Shown here one piece after another: positions 9,344-17,461 of a DNA stretch of 64,000 bases. Under the pieces are notes generated by a model. It ran no database searches and was not told the origin of the DNA. It saw only the letters and a list, made by a program, of their open reading frames with translations. The position numbers and the translations under genes are program-made. The number at the start of each line of letters is the position of its first letter. Positions within the stretch are counted from its first letter, which is position 1. This DNA is from Massilia rubra (lineage in GTDB: Bacteria; Pseudomonadota; Gammaproteobacteria; Burkholderiales; Burkholderiaceae_D), in assembly GCF_011682065.1 (NCBI RefSeq), contig NZ_VUYU01000003.1:186001-250000 (forward strand). Reading direction: 5' to 3'.

Positions 9344-9381
9344 TGTAGATACAAGTATATACATCGAAGCCAATGTGTCAA
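9344..9381 (-). promoter_or_regulatory. Promoter and likely MazE operator of the mazEF pair
   Basis: Reading the minus strand: TTGACA (9381-9376), a 16-base spacer, then TATACT (9359-9354), 34 bases before the antitoxin ATG. Over the -10 box lies an imperfect palindrome at 9344-9363, TGTAGATACAAGTATATACA on the plus strand, symmetric at 16 of 20 positions, with half-site TGTA-ATAC. The overlap with the -10 box is what an autorepressing antitoxin/toxin complex would need. Promoter and operator are inferred from sequence only. Confidence 0.65.
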
Positions 9382-9542
9382 CTTGACCACGATGACGCTT
9401 CCTGCCCGTGCCGGCGGGCTATCAACATGGACTGTGGTATTTCGCGCACCTTCCGCTTAAGTTGACTATAGGCAAGTTACTTGCCATATTGCATCGTTAG
9501 AATGTGTGAAGTTCTTGTTCAACTCCACGCAAAGGATACGCC

Positions 9543-10196
9543 ATGACGCCAGGCCCAAACCCTGCCCTGCTCATCGCGCTGACAGCCATGGCCCTGGCCG
9601 GCTGCGCCAGCAAACCGCCTCCAGCCGCAGCGCCGCCCGCCGGCATCAAACCGCCCAACAGCCAGCTCGAACACTGCCCTGGCAGCCTGGGAACCCTGTC
9701 TTTCGGCAAAGATGCCGAGCAGTCCGGCACGCTGCCGCTGCTGCGCCTGATGGTGCGCGCATCGAACTGTTTCACGCTAGCCGATGCGGACCTCCATTAC
9801 AGTAAGCGCACACTTACAGCATCCGATTACACCGCCACGCCCTCGCTCAGCTTCGGCGACGGCGCCGCGGTCGGGCGCCTCGGTTCCCTGCACGATATCG
9901 CCCTGCAACCGTCCACCCTACTCACGCTGACCGACAACCGCTCGGGCGCCGCACTGGCCGTGGCGCAGGGCAGCGCCAGCCACTGGCGTTTCGGCGCGGC
10001 GGGCGGCTTTTTCAATGGGGGATTCGCGGGCGCCGCCAGCTACACCGGCACGCCGCAGGGCAAGGTAGTGGTGGCCGCCATGGTCGATTCATACAATCAA
10101 ATGGTGCGCTCGCTCAAGCGCCACGCGGCGCACGCCGACGCCGACGCGCTCAGGCCGGCGCAGGTGGCGCGGCATGATCCGCCACGTTCTCAATAA
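9543..10196 (+). CDS. Putative lipoprotein, 217 aa
   Basis: The N-terminus (PALLIALTAMALAGCASKPP) is a clear lipoprotein signal with lipobox LAGC, followed by a Pro/Ala-rich linker. The mature part is probably beta-rich and ends in a helix (MVDSYNQMVRSLKRHAAHADADALR). A glycine-rich stretch GAAGGFFNGGFAGAASY near residue 160 resembles segments of outer-membrane or biofilm-related lipoproteins, but I cannot assign a family. Its last 47 bases overlap the end of the convergent DinB-like gene. Function unknown. Confidence 0.75.
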   Translation: MTPGPNPALLIALTAMALAGCASKPPPAAAPPAGIKPPNSQLEHCPGSLGTLSFGKDAEQSGTLPLLRLMVRASNCFTLADADLHYSKRTLTASDYTATPSLSFGDGAAVGRLGSLHDIALQPSTLLTLTDNRSGAALAVAQGSASHWRFGAAGGFFNGGFAGAASYTGTPQGKVVVAAMVDSYNQMVRSLKRHAAHADADALRPAQVARHDPPRSQ

Positions 10197-10713
10197 GCAT
10201 CAACAAGTCGGTCACGCCGAGGTCGACGCCCGCCTGCGACAGCAAGGTGCTCGCTTGCCCCCGATGGTGGGTCTGGTGATTGAAAAAATGCAGCAACAGG
10301 TCGCCGAAGCGCTTTTGCGAGCGAATCCCTTTGGTGCTGGCGTAATGCAGCACATGGTCGAGGTCGGCGTCGGCCAGCTGCGCGACCCATCCCCCGATCA
10401 GCTCATCGAGCCAGCGCCGGTGCGCGGCCAGCACGGCCAGGTCGTCGCTGTAGACGGCGTCGAGCGCGCCTGGTGCGGGCAGCGCCAGCACCGCATCGAG
10501 CGCGGCAAAGCGCGCCGGATGGGTAGCGAAACGCCGCAGCCAGATGGTATCCGCCGCCACCAGGTGGTTGAGCGTGCCGAGCAAGGAGCCGAAGAACGCG
10601 CCACGCTCGGCCGCCAGTTCGTGCGCGGGCAGCGTGGCCGCGGCGTCGAGGATCTTCTGGTTCATCCAGCTGTTGTAGCTGGCCATCAATCGAAGGTGAC
10701 TCAGTTCAGACAT
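10150..10713 (-). CDS. DinB-family protein (four-helix-bundle, putative metal-dependent)
   Basis: 187 residues from the ATG at 10713, which has a good ribosome binding site (GAGGGGT); the frame opens five codons earlier. The protein starts MSELSHLRLMASYNSWMNQKILDAA and contains NHLVAADTIWLRRF and FFNHQTHHRGQASTLLSQAG, the conserved elements of the DinB/YfiT four-helix bundle. The three histidines expected to bind a metal are present (NHLVAAD and HQTHHRGQ). Members include thiol-dependent transferases and hydrolases such as bacillithiol or mycothiol S-transferases, but most in proteobacteria are uncharacterised. It overlaps the end of the upstream membrane protein gene by 8 bases. Confidence 0.85.
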   Translation of the reverse strand: MSELSHLRLMASYNSWMNQKILDAAATLPAHELAAERGAFFGSLLGTLNHLVAADTIWLRRFATHPARFAALDAVLALPAPGALDAVYSDDLAVLAAHRRWLDELIGGWVAQLADADLDHVLHYASTKGIRSQKRFGDLLLHFFNHQTHHRGQASTLLSQAGVDLGVTDLLMLIENVADHAAPPAPA

Positions 10714-11191
10714 GGTAACCCCTCGCACGCAATTGTTGGAGGACGGCGCCGTGGCCGCTGAGCAGCACCGACAGGCGAATCACGCTGCCGCTGCGAAATG
10801 TCAGCACGTACATGGCGCAGTACGAACGGTAGCGCACGCTGCGCAGGTCGCGCCACGCCTCGTTGCGCCGGCCGCCCCACGGCGTGATGAACACGATGCC
10901 GCTATCGTCAACTTTGCCGCGTGTCATGATGCCCTCGCACAGGCAGTAGACGCCGCCGATGGCCAGCGCGAGCGCCAGCGCGATCAAGGCCGGATAATTG
11001 TCGTGCTCGCGCGAGAACGCCACCCAGGTCAGCGCAGCCACGCCCAGCAATTGCAGGATGCCGAGCCGTTCCAGGAAAGGCGCGAACACCAGGGAGCCGT
11101 CGCCGGCGCCAGTGCGCAGGCGCGCGCTGATCCAGCGCACGGCGAACCAGGCGGCAAAGGCACCGAACAGACCTGCGGCAAGCACCGACAC
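10706..11191 (-). CDS. Small membrane protein, ~161 aa
   Basis: The start is probably the GTG at 11191, placed 5 bases after GGAGGAG; an earlier GTG at 11197 touches that ribosome binding site. Predicted hydrophobic helices at about residues 2-20, 45-62 and 68-88, then a polar region (RRNEAWRDLRSVRYRSYCAMYVLTFRSGSVIRLSVLLSGHG) that looks beta-rich and PH-like, similar in layout to the membrane protein at 4396-4914. Its 3' end overlaps the start of the DinB-like gene, so the two form a transcription unit. Function unknown. Confidence 0.68.
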   Translation of the reverse strand: MSVLAAGLFGAFAAWFAVRWISARLRTGAGDGSLVFAPFLERLGILQLLGVAALTWVAFSREHDNYPALIALALALAIGGVYCLCEGIMTRGKVDDSGIVFITPWGGRRNEAWRDLRSVRYRSYCAMYVLTFRSGSVIRLSVLLSGHGAVLQQLRARGYHV

Positions 11192-11471
11192 AATCACTCC
11201 TCCAGGAAACGCAGCCTGTCATTGTGCCTCACATCGCGCGCGCCTGCTGTGGCCCTTGTGCAATTACGCACAAGCATCGTGCCGGGACGCTCAGCTGCAC
11301 CAGGAAGATAATTGATGCCTGTCCGGTAGAATTATTTCCGGCTGTTACTTCCCGTGAACCGTCCCGAAGGCTGGCCGCCCAGCGCGGCACCCCCTCAACG
11401 CCCCGACCGAGCTCTTCCCTGCAAGCACTCGCAGCCTTCCCGTATTTCTAATACAAAAAAATGGAGACATC

Positions 11472-13205
11472 ATGGACATCAAGCACTCTCTCGGCCGCCG
11501 CGCGGCTTCCTTAATGCTGTGCCTGCCAGCGTGCGCGCTGGCCCAGGTCCAGGCCGGTCCCGGCGCCTGGAGCGGCAACCAGACCTGGGGCGCGGACAGC
11601 GTCAACGGCGGCAACCTGAGCGGCTACTTTTACTGGCCCGCCACGCAACCGGTGCTGGGCGGCAAGCGCGCGCTGGTGATGGTGCTGCATGGCTGCCAGC
11701 AAACGGCGGCCGGCGACGTCATCGATTCCGGCGCGGACAAGGGCTTTAACTGGAAGGGCGTGGCCGACCAGTACGGGGCCGTGGTGCTGGCGCCTAACGC
11801 CACCGGCAATGTCTCCGGCAGCCATTGCTGGGATTACAGCCTCAGCAACCACAACCGCGCCAGCGGGCACGATGGCGTGCTGCTGAACCTGGTCAGCCGT
11901 TTCCTGGCCGATGCGCGCTACGCCATCGATCCGAACCAGGTGTACGTGACGGGCCTGTCCTCGGGCGGCGGCCAGACCATGGTGCTGGGCTGCCTCGCGC
12001 CGGATGTGTTTGCCGGCATCGGCATCAACGCGGGGCCGCCGCCGGGCACCACCATCATGCAGATCGGCAGCGTGCCGTCGGGGTTCAACGCGAACACGGC
12101 GGGCAACAAGTGCACGACCATGGCCGGCGCCCAGCAAGGCAAGTTCGCCACCCAGATCGCCAGCGTCATCTGGGGCACCAGCGATTACACGGTGGCGCCC
12201 GCCTACGGACCGATCGATGCGGCGGCCATGCGCATCGCCTATGGCGGCGTGTTCACCAAGGGCGCGCAGGTGCTGGTGCCTGGCGGGGGCAACAACACGC
12301 CCTACACCGACGGCAACGGCAAGCTGCGCACCTCGGAAATCGCGGTGACCGGCATGGGCCACGCGTGGCCGGCAGGTCCCGGCGGGCAGAACAACCACTT
12401 CGTCGACGCCACCAAGGTCGATTACCCGGCCTTTGTGATGGATTTCTGGTTCAGGAACAACCTGCGTGCGAGCGCCATTGCGGCGCCGCTGATGACGGCC
12501 TGCACGGCCAGCGTGTCGGGCAACACCGCCACCATCGGCGGCGCCGCCGTGGATGCGGCCGGGACCATCGGCAGCTACCGGGTGGCGCTCTCCGGCGCCA
12601 CCCCGGTCAATGACGCGCAAGCGGGCAGCGGCGCCGCTTTCAGCATCGCTTACGCGCTGGCCAACGGCTACTACAGCGGCACGGTCACGGCCACCAGCGC
12701 AAACACCGGCCAGACGTCGGCGCCATGCACCCTGCCCCAGTTCCTGGTGGGACCGGTGCCGGCCGTGCAGCCGCCCGCCGGCTTGAAGGCCGGCAGCGCC
12801 AGCGCCAGCACCATCGCCCTGTCGTGGAGCGCGGCCCCCGGTGCCAGCGGCTACAACGTCTACCGCAACGGCGGCAAGGTCACGCCGACCCCGGTCACGG
12901 GCACCTCCTACACCGATACCGGGCTGGCGCCGTCCACCAGCTACACCTACCAGGCGTCGTCGGCGGCGGGCGCGCTGGAAAGCGGCTTGTCGGCCGGCGT
13001 GCGCGCCAGCACCAGCAGCGGCTTTAGCTGCAGCACGGTCACGGCCAGCAACTTTGCCCACGTGCAGGCTGGGCGAGCGCATGATAGCGGCGGCTTTGCG
13101 CTGGCCAACGGGTCGAACCAGAACATGGGCCTGAACAACTTGTTCTACACCCAGACCCTGGCGCAGACCTCGGCCGCGCATTACGTGGTCGGCAACTGCC
13201 CGTAA
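11472..13205 (+). CDS. Secreted PHB-depolymerase-family esterase with fibronectin type III domain
   Basis: 577 residues. A signal peptide (about 1-28, ending ALAQVQAG) is followed by an esterase of the PHB depolymerase/feruloyl esterase family: VMVLHGCQQTA (oxyanion segment), lipase box GLSSG with Ser163, and His297 in TGMGHAWPAG. Residues ~435-520 form a fibronectin type III domain (PPAGLKAGSASASTIALSWS ... SYTYQASSAAG), a usual linker or surface-binding module in extracellular depolymerases. The last ~60 residues (NFAHVQAGRAHDSGGFALANGSNQNMGLNN) may be a short substrate-binding tail like those of other secreted depolymerases. Predicted to hydrolyse an extracellular polyester or acylated polysaccharide; which one is open. 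Confidence 0.87.
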   Translation: MDIKHSLGRRAASLMLCLPACALAQVQAGPGAWSGNQTWGADSVNGGNLSGYFYWPATQPVLGGKRALVMVLHGCQQTAAGDVIDSGADKGFNWKGVADQYGAVVLAPNATGNVSGSHCWDYSLSNHNRASGHDGVLLNLVSRFLADARYAIDPNQVYVTGLSSGGGQTMVLGCLAPDVFAGIGINAGPPPGTTIMQIGSVPSGFNANTAGNKCTTMAGAQQGKFATQIASVIWGTSDYTVAPAYGPIDAAAMRIAYGGVFTKGAQVLVPGGGNNTPYTDGNGKLRTSEIAVTGMGHAWPAGPGGQNNHFVDATKVDYPAFVMDFWFRNNLRASAIAAPLMTACTASVSGNTATIGGAAVDAAGTIGSYRVALSGATPVNDAQAGSGAAFSIAYALANGYYSGTVTATSANTGQTSAPCTLPQFLVGPVPAVQPPAGLKAGSASASTIALSWSAAPGASGYNVYRNGGKVTPTPVTGTSYTDTGLAPSTSYTYQASSAAGALESGLSAGVRASTSSGFSCSTVTASNFAHVQAGRAHDSGGFALANGSNQNMGLNNLFYTQTLAQTSAAHYVVGNCP

Positions 13206-13359
13206 GGGCGGCGCGGACAGCGCCCGGCCGCGATTATCGCACCGTGATGGTTGACGTACCTCACGCGCGCGATCGCTGCGGCTCCTAATCTGGAAGTGCC
13301 AGGCAGGCGGTCATCATGGCGATGGCGGTCGCGCCTGGTTTCACTGCCAAGGAGCCGCC

Positions 13360-13917
13360 ATGTCTACCCCTCTGCCAACTTTGCGCACCACCCGTCCTGC
13401 CCGCGTGGGAGCGGCGCTCACCGTGATCGCGCTGGCGCTTCCCGGCCTGGCGCTGGCCAGCAGCAACTGGTCGTCCGTGGGATCGACCGGCACACCCGAT
13501 GAGTCGTGCAGCGGCCGGGTGTCGTTCAACAATAACGATGCCGGCCTCGTCAGTGGCGCCACGGTCCTGACCTGCACCATCCGTTACCAGGTGCACGATA
13601 CCTGGGACGGCAACGGCATCTTGAGCGTGTATTCGGGCGCGCGGTTTACCGACAACGGTATCTATTCCGAAGTGCGCACGCGCCTGCGTTCGCACAATAC
13701 CGCCACCGGCGCCTTGAGCACGCTGGCGACCCTGTCAAGCAACAGCTATGCGCCGGCGGCCACCCCGCAAACGCGCTACCTGAGCAACTGCGTGGCGCTG
13801 AACTTCAACGCCAACAGCTACTTCATCGAGGTCGACCTGGTGCGCACCGCCTCGCCCGTCGGCGCGATTCCCGGCTTGCCCGTGCTGGGACAACTGCGCC
13901 TGCTGCGCTGCCAGTAA
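13360..13917 (+). CDS. Secreted hypothetical protein, 185 aa
   Basis: A Sec signal peptide is clear (PARVGAALTVIALALPGLALA, cut before SSNW). The mature protein of about 150 residues is beta-rich, with four cysteines placed for two disulfides (ESCSG, TCTIRY, SNCVAL, LLRCQ). A good ribosome binding site (AAGGAG) precedes the ATG. It follows the esterase by ~150 bases on the same strand. No family recognised; function unknown. Confidence 0.7.
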   Translation: MSTPLPTLRTTRPARVGAALTVIALALPGLALASSNWSSVGSTGTPDESCSGRVSFNNNDAGLVSGATVLTCTIRYQVHDTWDGNGILSVYSGARFTDNGIYSEVRTRLRSHNTATGALSTLATLSSNSYAPAATPQTRYLSNCVALNFNANSYFIEVDLVRTASPVGAIPGLPVLGQLRLLRCQ

Positions 13918-13965
13918 GGCCATGCGCCCACCTGTACCGCACCGCCAATGCCCCAAGGGAGAGCA

Positions 13966-14613
13966 ATGATGCGACTGATTCCCGACACCGCGCTGCTGGC
14001 CGTGATCGTCATGCTGGGCGCCTGCGGCGGCGACGACGACCCGCCCGCCGCGCCGGCGCAGGCGCCGCCAGTGCAAGTCGCCGCCGCTGCGCCCGAACCG
14101 GTGCGGCGCGCGCCGGCGCGCGCCGCACCGACGCCGCAGAGCGCGCCGGCGCCGCCAGGCACGGCGCCGTCGAACGACATCGCGCAGCTGAGGCAAGAAG
14201 TCGCCAGCCTGCGGCGCGAAGTGGCCGAGCTGCGCATGATATTGACGCGCGCGCCCCCCGTCGCGCAGAGCGCGGTTGCGCTGACGGCGGAGATAACGGC
14301 GGTGGCGCCGGCCGAGACCATGTTTCGCGCCGAACAGGTGGACCATGTGTGGAGCGGCCAGGCGTCGGCGGCCGTGCGCGCCGCGCTGGCGCGTGCCAAT
14401 AGTGGGCTTGAATCGCAGGTCAGGCGGCTCGAATGCCGCACGAAAACCTGCCGCGTCGAGGTCAATCCAGCCAGCGCCGACCTGCTCGAAAGCGCCACGC
14501 CGGCCGTGCTGTTGAATCTGGGGGCAACGCTGCCGAACATGACGGCAACGCAGGTCGGGAGCGATGACGGCAGCGAGGCCACGGTGCTGTACCTGGCCCG
14601 TCAGACGCCCTGA
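13966..14613 (+). CDS. Putative lipoprotein with coiled coil, ~215 aa
   Basis: Starts at one of two adjacent ATGs after AAGGGAGAG; the frame open from 13948 has no signal. The signal (LIPDTALLAVIVMLGAC) has lipobox LGAC. Then comes a Pro/Ala-rich linker (~25-70) and a coiled coil (IAQLRQEVASLRREVAELRMIL). The C-terminal domain has two cysteines in LECRTKTCRVEV; that pattern is common in small periplasmic domains. The last codons (RQTP-stop) lie inside a 26-bp repeat whose second copy is at 16659-16684. Function unknown. Confidence 0.72.
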   Translation: MMRLIPDTALLAVIVMLGACGGDDDPPAAPAQAPPVQVAAAAPEPVRRAPARAAPTPQSAPAPPGTAPSNDIAQLRQEVASLRREVAELRMILTRAPPVAQSAVALTAEITAVAPAETMFRAEQVDHVWSGQASAAVRAALARANSGLESQVRRLECRTKTCRVEVNPASADLLESATPAVLLNLGATLPNMTATQVGSDDGSEATVLYLARQTP

Positions 14614-14623
14614 GGGGGCGGCG
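14598..14623. repeat. 26-bp direct repeat, left copy
   Basis: Identical over 26 bases to 16659-16684 in the same orientation. It includes the last five codons and stop of the lipoprotein gene ending at 14613 plus a G-rich tail (TGAGGGGGCGGCG). The two copies enclose the two paralogous genes 14707-16649. Confidence 0.9.
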
Positions 14624-14706
14624 GCGGCACGCCCACTTCGGCCTTGGCGATGACGTTCTGGTTCAGCAACAAGCCGCGTGCCAGGAGTCTGCGCGGCAGC
14701 AGGAGA

Positions 14707-15684
14707 TTACATCGTCAGCACTTGTCCGTCAGGGCGCTTCAGGCGCCGCCCCAGGCCCGGCACCGGATTCTTGCCCTCGACCAGCTGGTAGCGCTTGCCG
14801 TCGAAAGCGTAGCGCGCGGATGCCTTGAGCGGGGTGATGATGGGGTCCGGGACGCCCTTGCGAAGGGCCGGATTGCGCGGTTTCCTCTGCCTGACGTGCA
14901 TGCCGCTAAACTCGAACACCAGGTCGTCATAGGCGGCCTGCCTGGTCGGCGGCGCGAAGCGCCACTTGCCCCGCACGATCCAGCAGGGGTGTACCGGTTC
15001 ATGTGCACAGTCATCCTGCCCGCCCGAGGCTACCCGCATGCCGCCGAGCTTGTGCATGACCTCGTCGGCAGGGTCGAACAAGGCCAGCCAGTGCATGAAG
15101 TAGCCGTCCCAGGCACCGTCCGTCAGCACGGCCATCCCCGGCTTGCCGGCCCCCAGCGTGACCCACTGGACCTCGCCGAACGAACCGAAGCTGCCCAGCT
15201 TTGCAATGTTCTCGTGACGCTTGAGCACGCTCCACTTGCCGTCTTCCTGGCGCAGGATGAAGACATTCAGGAATCCCGGCGACGCAACGCCGTCGAGGCG
15301 AACCCCGCCTTTGCCCATTTCGACCCCGTTCGCCACCAGTACCGTGTCGCCATTGGCCAGCAGGGAATGGCTGACCGCATCGATGAAAAAACGGCCGCTG
15401 GTGTCGACGTTGTTGCGCCGCAGCGGCATGCCGACCAGGGCATCGCGCGTGGCGGGGCGGTAGTACTCGCCGAAGATGGCTTGCATCAGCACCCCGCGTT
15501 CGTGTTCCTGCGGCGTCATCGGTGCAAGCGGCGCCGGCGTGACCGCTTGCGCAAGCGGCGGGGGCGCCATGCGCGCGGGCGGCGCTTGCGGCGGTTGTTC
15601 CTTGCCGACGCTGAAAGACGCGGCACACAGGAGGCCGACCATCAGGATGCCAGAGCGCATGCGAACCAGGCGAAGGGAATCCAT
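14707..15684 (-). CDS. Exported hypothetical protein, paralog of the adjacent upstream gene
   Basis: 325 residues with an N-terminal signal segment (MRSGILMVGLLCAASFSVG; an internal ATG eight codons in may be the true start). A Pro/Ala linker follows, then a globular domain shared with the neighbour: LLANGDTVLVANG, LNVFILRQEDGKWSVLKRHENIAKLGS, GAGKPGMAVL, AAYDDLVFEFSG and SARYAFDGKRYQLVEGKNPVPG. It begins 2 bases after the neighbour's stop, so the pair is a tandem duplication in one operon. Unlike the neighbour it lacks a canonical lipobox (VGLLC only). No family recognised. Confidence 0.75.
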   Translation of the reverse strand: MDSLRLVRMRSGILMVGLLCAASFSVGKEQPPQAPPARMAPPPLAQAVTPAPLAPMTPQEHERGVLMQAIFGEYYRPATRDALVGMPLRRNNVDTSGRFFIDAVSHSLLANGDTVLVANGVEMGKGGVRLDGVASPGFLNVFILRQEDGKWSVLKRHENIAKLGSFGSFGEVQWVTLGAGKPGMAVLTDGAWDGYFMHWLALFDPADEVMHKLGGMRVASGGQDDCAHEPVHPCWIVRGKWRFAPPTRQAAYDDLVFEFSGMHVRQRKPRNPALRKGVPDPIITPLKASARYAFDGKRYQLVEGKNPVPGLGRRLKRPDGQVLTM

Positions 15685-15686
15685 GG

Positions 15687-16649
15687 TCAGTACTCCTGCG
15701 CCGGATTCTTGCCCTCGACCAGCACATAGCGCTTGCCGTCGTAGGCATAGCGCGCCGATCCCTTGTGGCTGGTCATGTCCGCCGCCAGGACCGGGCCTTG
15801 CTTGCCCTTCCTGCGCCCGTCTTTCTTGCCGTCGTCCTGGCCCGTGAAGGTGAACACCAGGTCGTCATACGCGGCCCCGCTGGCGGAGGCGGCGAAGCGC
15901 CAGTTGGCGGCGATCTCGTAGCAGGTTTCCAGCTCTTCCGGAACGCAGCCGGGACTGCTGGCGGCCACCGCGATGCCCTCGCCGGTCAGCGGGCGGATCG
16001 GGTCGGCGCCAAGGTCGAACAAGCCGATCGCGCTCTCCGACATTTGCTGGAAGCCGCTGCCGAAGCGCATGGCCAGTCCGGGCTTGCCGGCCGCGAGGTT
16101 GACGAATTCGGCCTTGCCGATGCGCTCCCAACTGCCCATGCGCGCGATGTTGGCATGGTGCTTGAGCAAGGTCCAGCGGCCGTCCGTCTTGCGCACGATG
16201 AAGATGTTGAGCAGCCCGCCTTCGGTATGGACGCGGTGTCCGTCGCGGTCCGGCTGCTCGACCAGGGCGTTGGCCACCAGCACGGCGTCGCCGTTGGGCA
16301 GGAAGGTATGGGCCACCGGTTCGATGGCGTACATGCGCTCGCCCGGCTGGTCCGGATCGGCGAGCTTCATCGGGGCGTCGTTGCTGGCGGGGTTGAACAG
16401 GTCGCCGAAGATGGCGTGCATCAGCACCACGCGCTCGCGCGCGGCGGCGGCCCCGGCTTCCAGCTGCTCCGGCGTCGGTGCCGGCGGCCTGGCTGCGACC
16501 GCGACCGCGACCGGGCCGGCTGCGCTGGCGCTGGCATGCGGCGCGGCGGCAAGCGCCGGCCTGGGCGCGCTCGTGGCCGGCTTGCGCTCGCCGCAGGATG
16601 CCAACAGCAGCGGAAGAAGGACACTCGCAAACAAAACAGTTGAACGCAT
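15687..16649 (-). CDS. Lipoprotein, paralog of the adjacent downstream gene
   Basis: 320 residues. Lipoprotein signal MRSTVLFASVLLPLLLASC with lipobox LASC, then a linker of small residues and the same domain as the downstream gene: HAIFGDLFNPAS (matching QAIFGEYYRPAT), FLPNGDAVLVANA, LNIFIVRKTDGRWTLLKHHANIARMGS, LAAGKPGLAM, AAYDDLVFTFTG and SARYAYDGKRYVLVEGKNPA. Four cysteines in the C-terminal half suggest an oxidising compartment. It is the first gene of a two-gene unit placed, between 26-bp direct repeats, directly downstream of tatC. Function unknown. Confidence 0.75.
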   Translation of the reverse strand: MRSTVLFASVLLPLLLASCGERKPATSAPRPALAAAPHASASAAGPVAVAVAARPPAPTPEQLEAGAAAARERVVLMHAIFGDLFNPASNDAPMKLADPDQPGERMYAIEPVAHTFLPNGDAVLVANALVEQPDRDGHRVHTEGGLLNIFIVRKTDGRWTLLKHHANIARMGSWERIGKAEFVNLAAGKPGLAMRFGSGFQQMSESAIGLFDLGADPIRPLTGEGIAVAASSPGCVPEELETCYEIAANWRFAASASGAAYDDLVFTFTGQDDGKKDGRRKGKQGPVLAADMTSHKGSARYAYDGKRYVLVEGKNPAQEY

Positions 16650-16658
16650 CGGCTCGAT

Positions 16659-16684
16659 CCGTCAGACGCCCTGAGGGGGCGGCG
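16659..16684. repeat. 26-bp direct repeat, right copy
   Basis: Exact copy of 14598-14623. It sits between the ATG of the lipoprotein gene (16649) and the stop of tatC (16688), and still carries the CAGACGCCCTGA end of the coding sequence seen in the left copy, although no gene uses it here. This is what a duplication or insertion event at the 3' end of the lipoprotein gene would leave. Confidence 0.9.
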
Positions 16685-16687
16685 TGT

Positions 16688-17443
16688 TTACGCCGATTCT
16701 TCCGGCGCCTGGGTGGCGCGCACGAAGGCCGGGGCGACCAGCAGGCCGAGTTCGAACAGCACGCACATCGGCAGGGCCAGCGCAAACTGGCTGACGATGT
16801 CGGGCGGGGTGACGATGGCGGCGATCACGAACGCGCCCACGATCACGTAGGGACGAAATTCCTTGAGCTTGGCCACGCTGACGATCCCCATGCGCACCAG
16901 GATCACCACCACCACCGGCACCTCGAAGGTGGCGCCGAAGGCCAGGCACATCGACATGACGAAATCGAGATAGTTTTCGATGTCCGGCGTGACCGCGATC
17001 GAGGTCGGAGAAAAGTCGGAAATGAACTTGAACACGCGCCCGAACACGAAGAAGTAGCAGAACGCCACGCCGCTCATGAACAGGAACGAGGACGACACCA
17101 CCAGCGGCAGCACCAGGCGTTTTTCGTGCTGGTACAGGCCGGGCGCGATGAAGGCCCACATCTGGTAGAACACCCACGGCAGCGCCAGGATAATCGACAG
17201 CACCAGGGTCACTTTCATCGGCACCAGGAACGGCGAGATGACGCCGGTGGCGATCATCTTCGAGCCGACCGGCAGCGAAGCGATCATCGGCTGGGCGATG
17301 ATGTCGTAAATATGGGCCGGTCCGGGCCCGAGCATCAGCAAGGCGCACACGACGGCGATGCCGATGGTGGCCTTGACCAGGCGGTTGCGCAATTCGACCA
17401 GATGAGAGATAAAGGTCTCTTCGCCCGCTGCTTTATCTGTCAT
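16688..17443 (-). CDS. tatC: Sec-independent protein translocase TatC
   Basis: 251 residues, the usual length. Starts with the cytosolic conserved part (ETFISHLVELRNRLVKATIG, with the invariant HLxELRxR) and continues through six hydrophobic helices. The conserved loop LVPMKVTLVLSIILALPWVFYQMWAFIAPGLYQHEKR contains the Pro and Phe/Glu residues important for twin-arginine signal recognition. Inner membrane; with TatA and TatB it exports folded proteins. Last gene of the long minus-strand block; 18 bases after tatB. Confidence 0.97.
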   Translation of the reverse strand: MTDKAAGEETFISHLVELRNRLVKATIGIAVVCALLMLGPGPAHIYDIIAQPMIASLPVGSKMIATGVISPFLVPMKVTLVLSIILALPWVFYQMWAFIAPGLYQHEKRLVLPLVVSSSFLFMSGVAFCYFFVFGRVFKFISDFSPTSIAVTPDIENYLDFVMSMCLAFGATFEVPVVVVILVRMGIVSVAKLKEFRPYVIVGAFVIAAIVTPPDIVSQFALALPMCVLFELGLLVAPAFVRATQAPEESA

Positions 17444-17461
17444 TGAGGATTCAAGGAGTGT

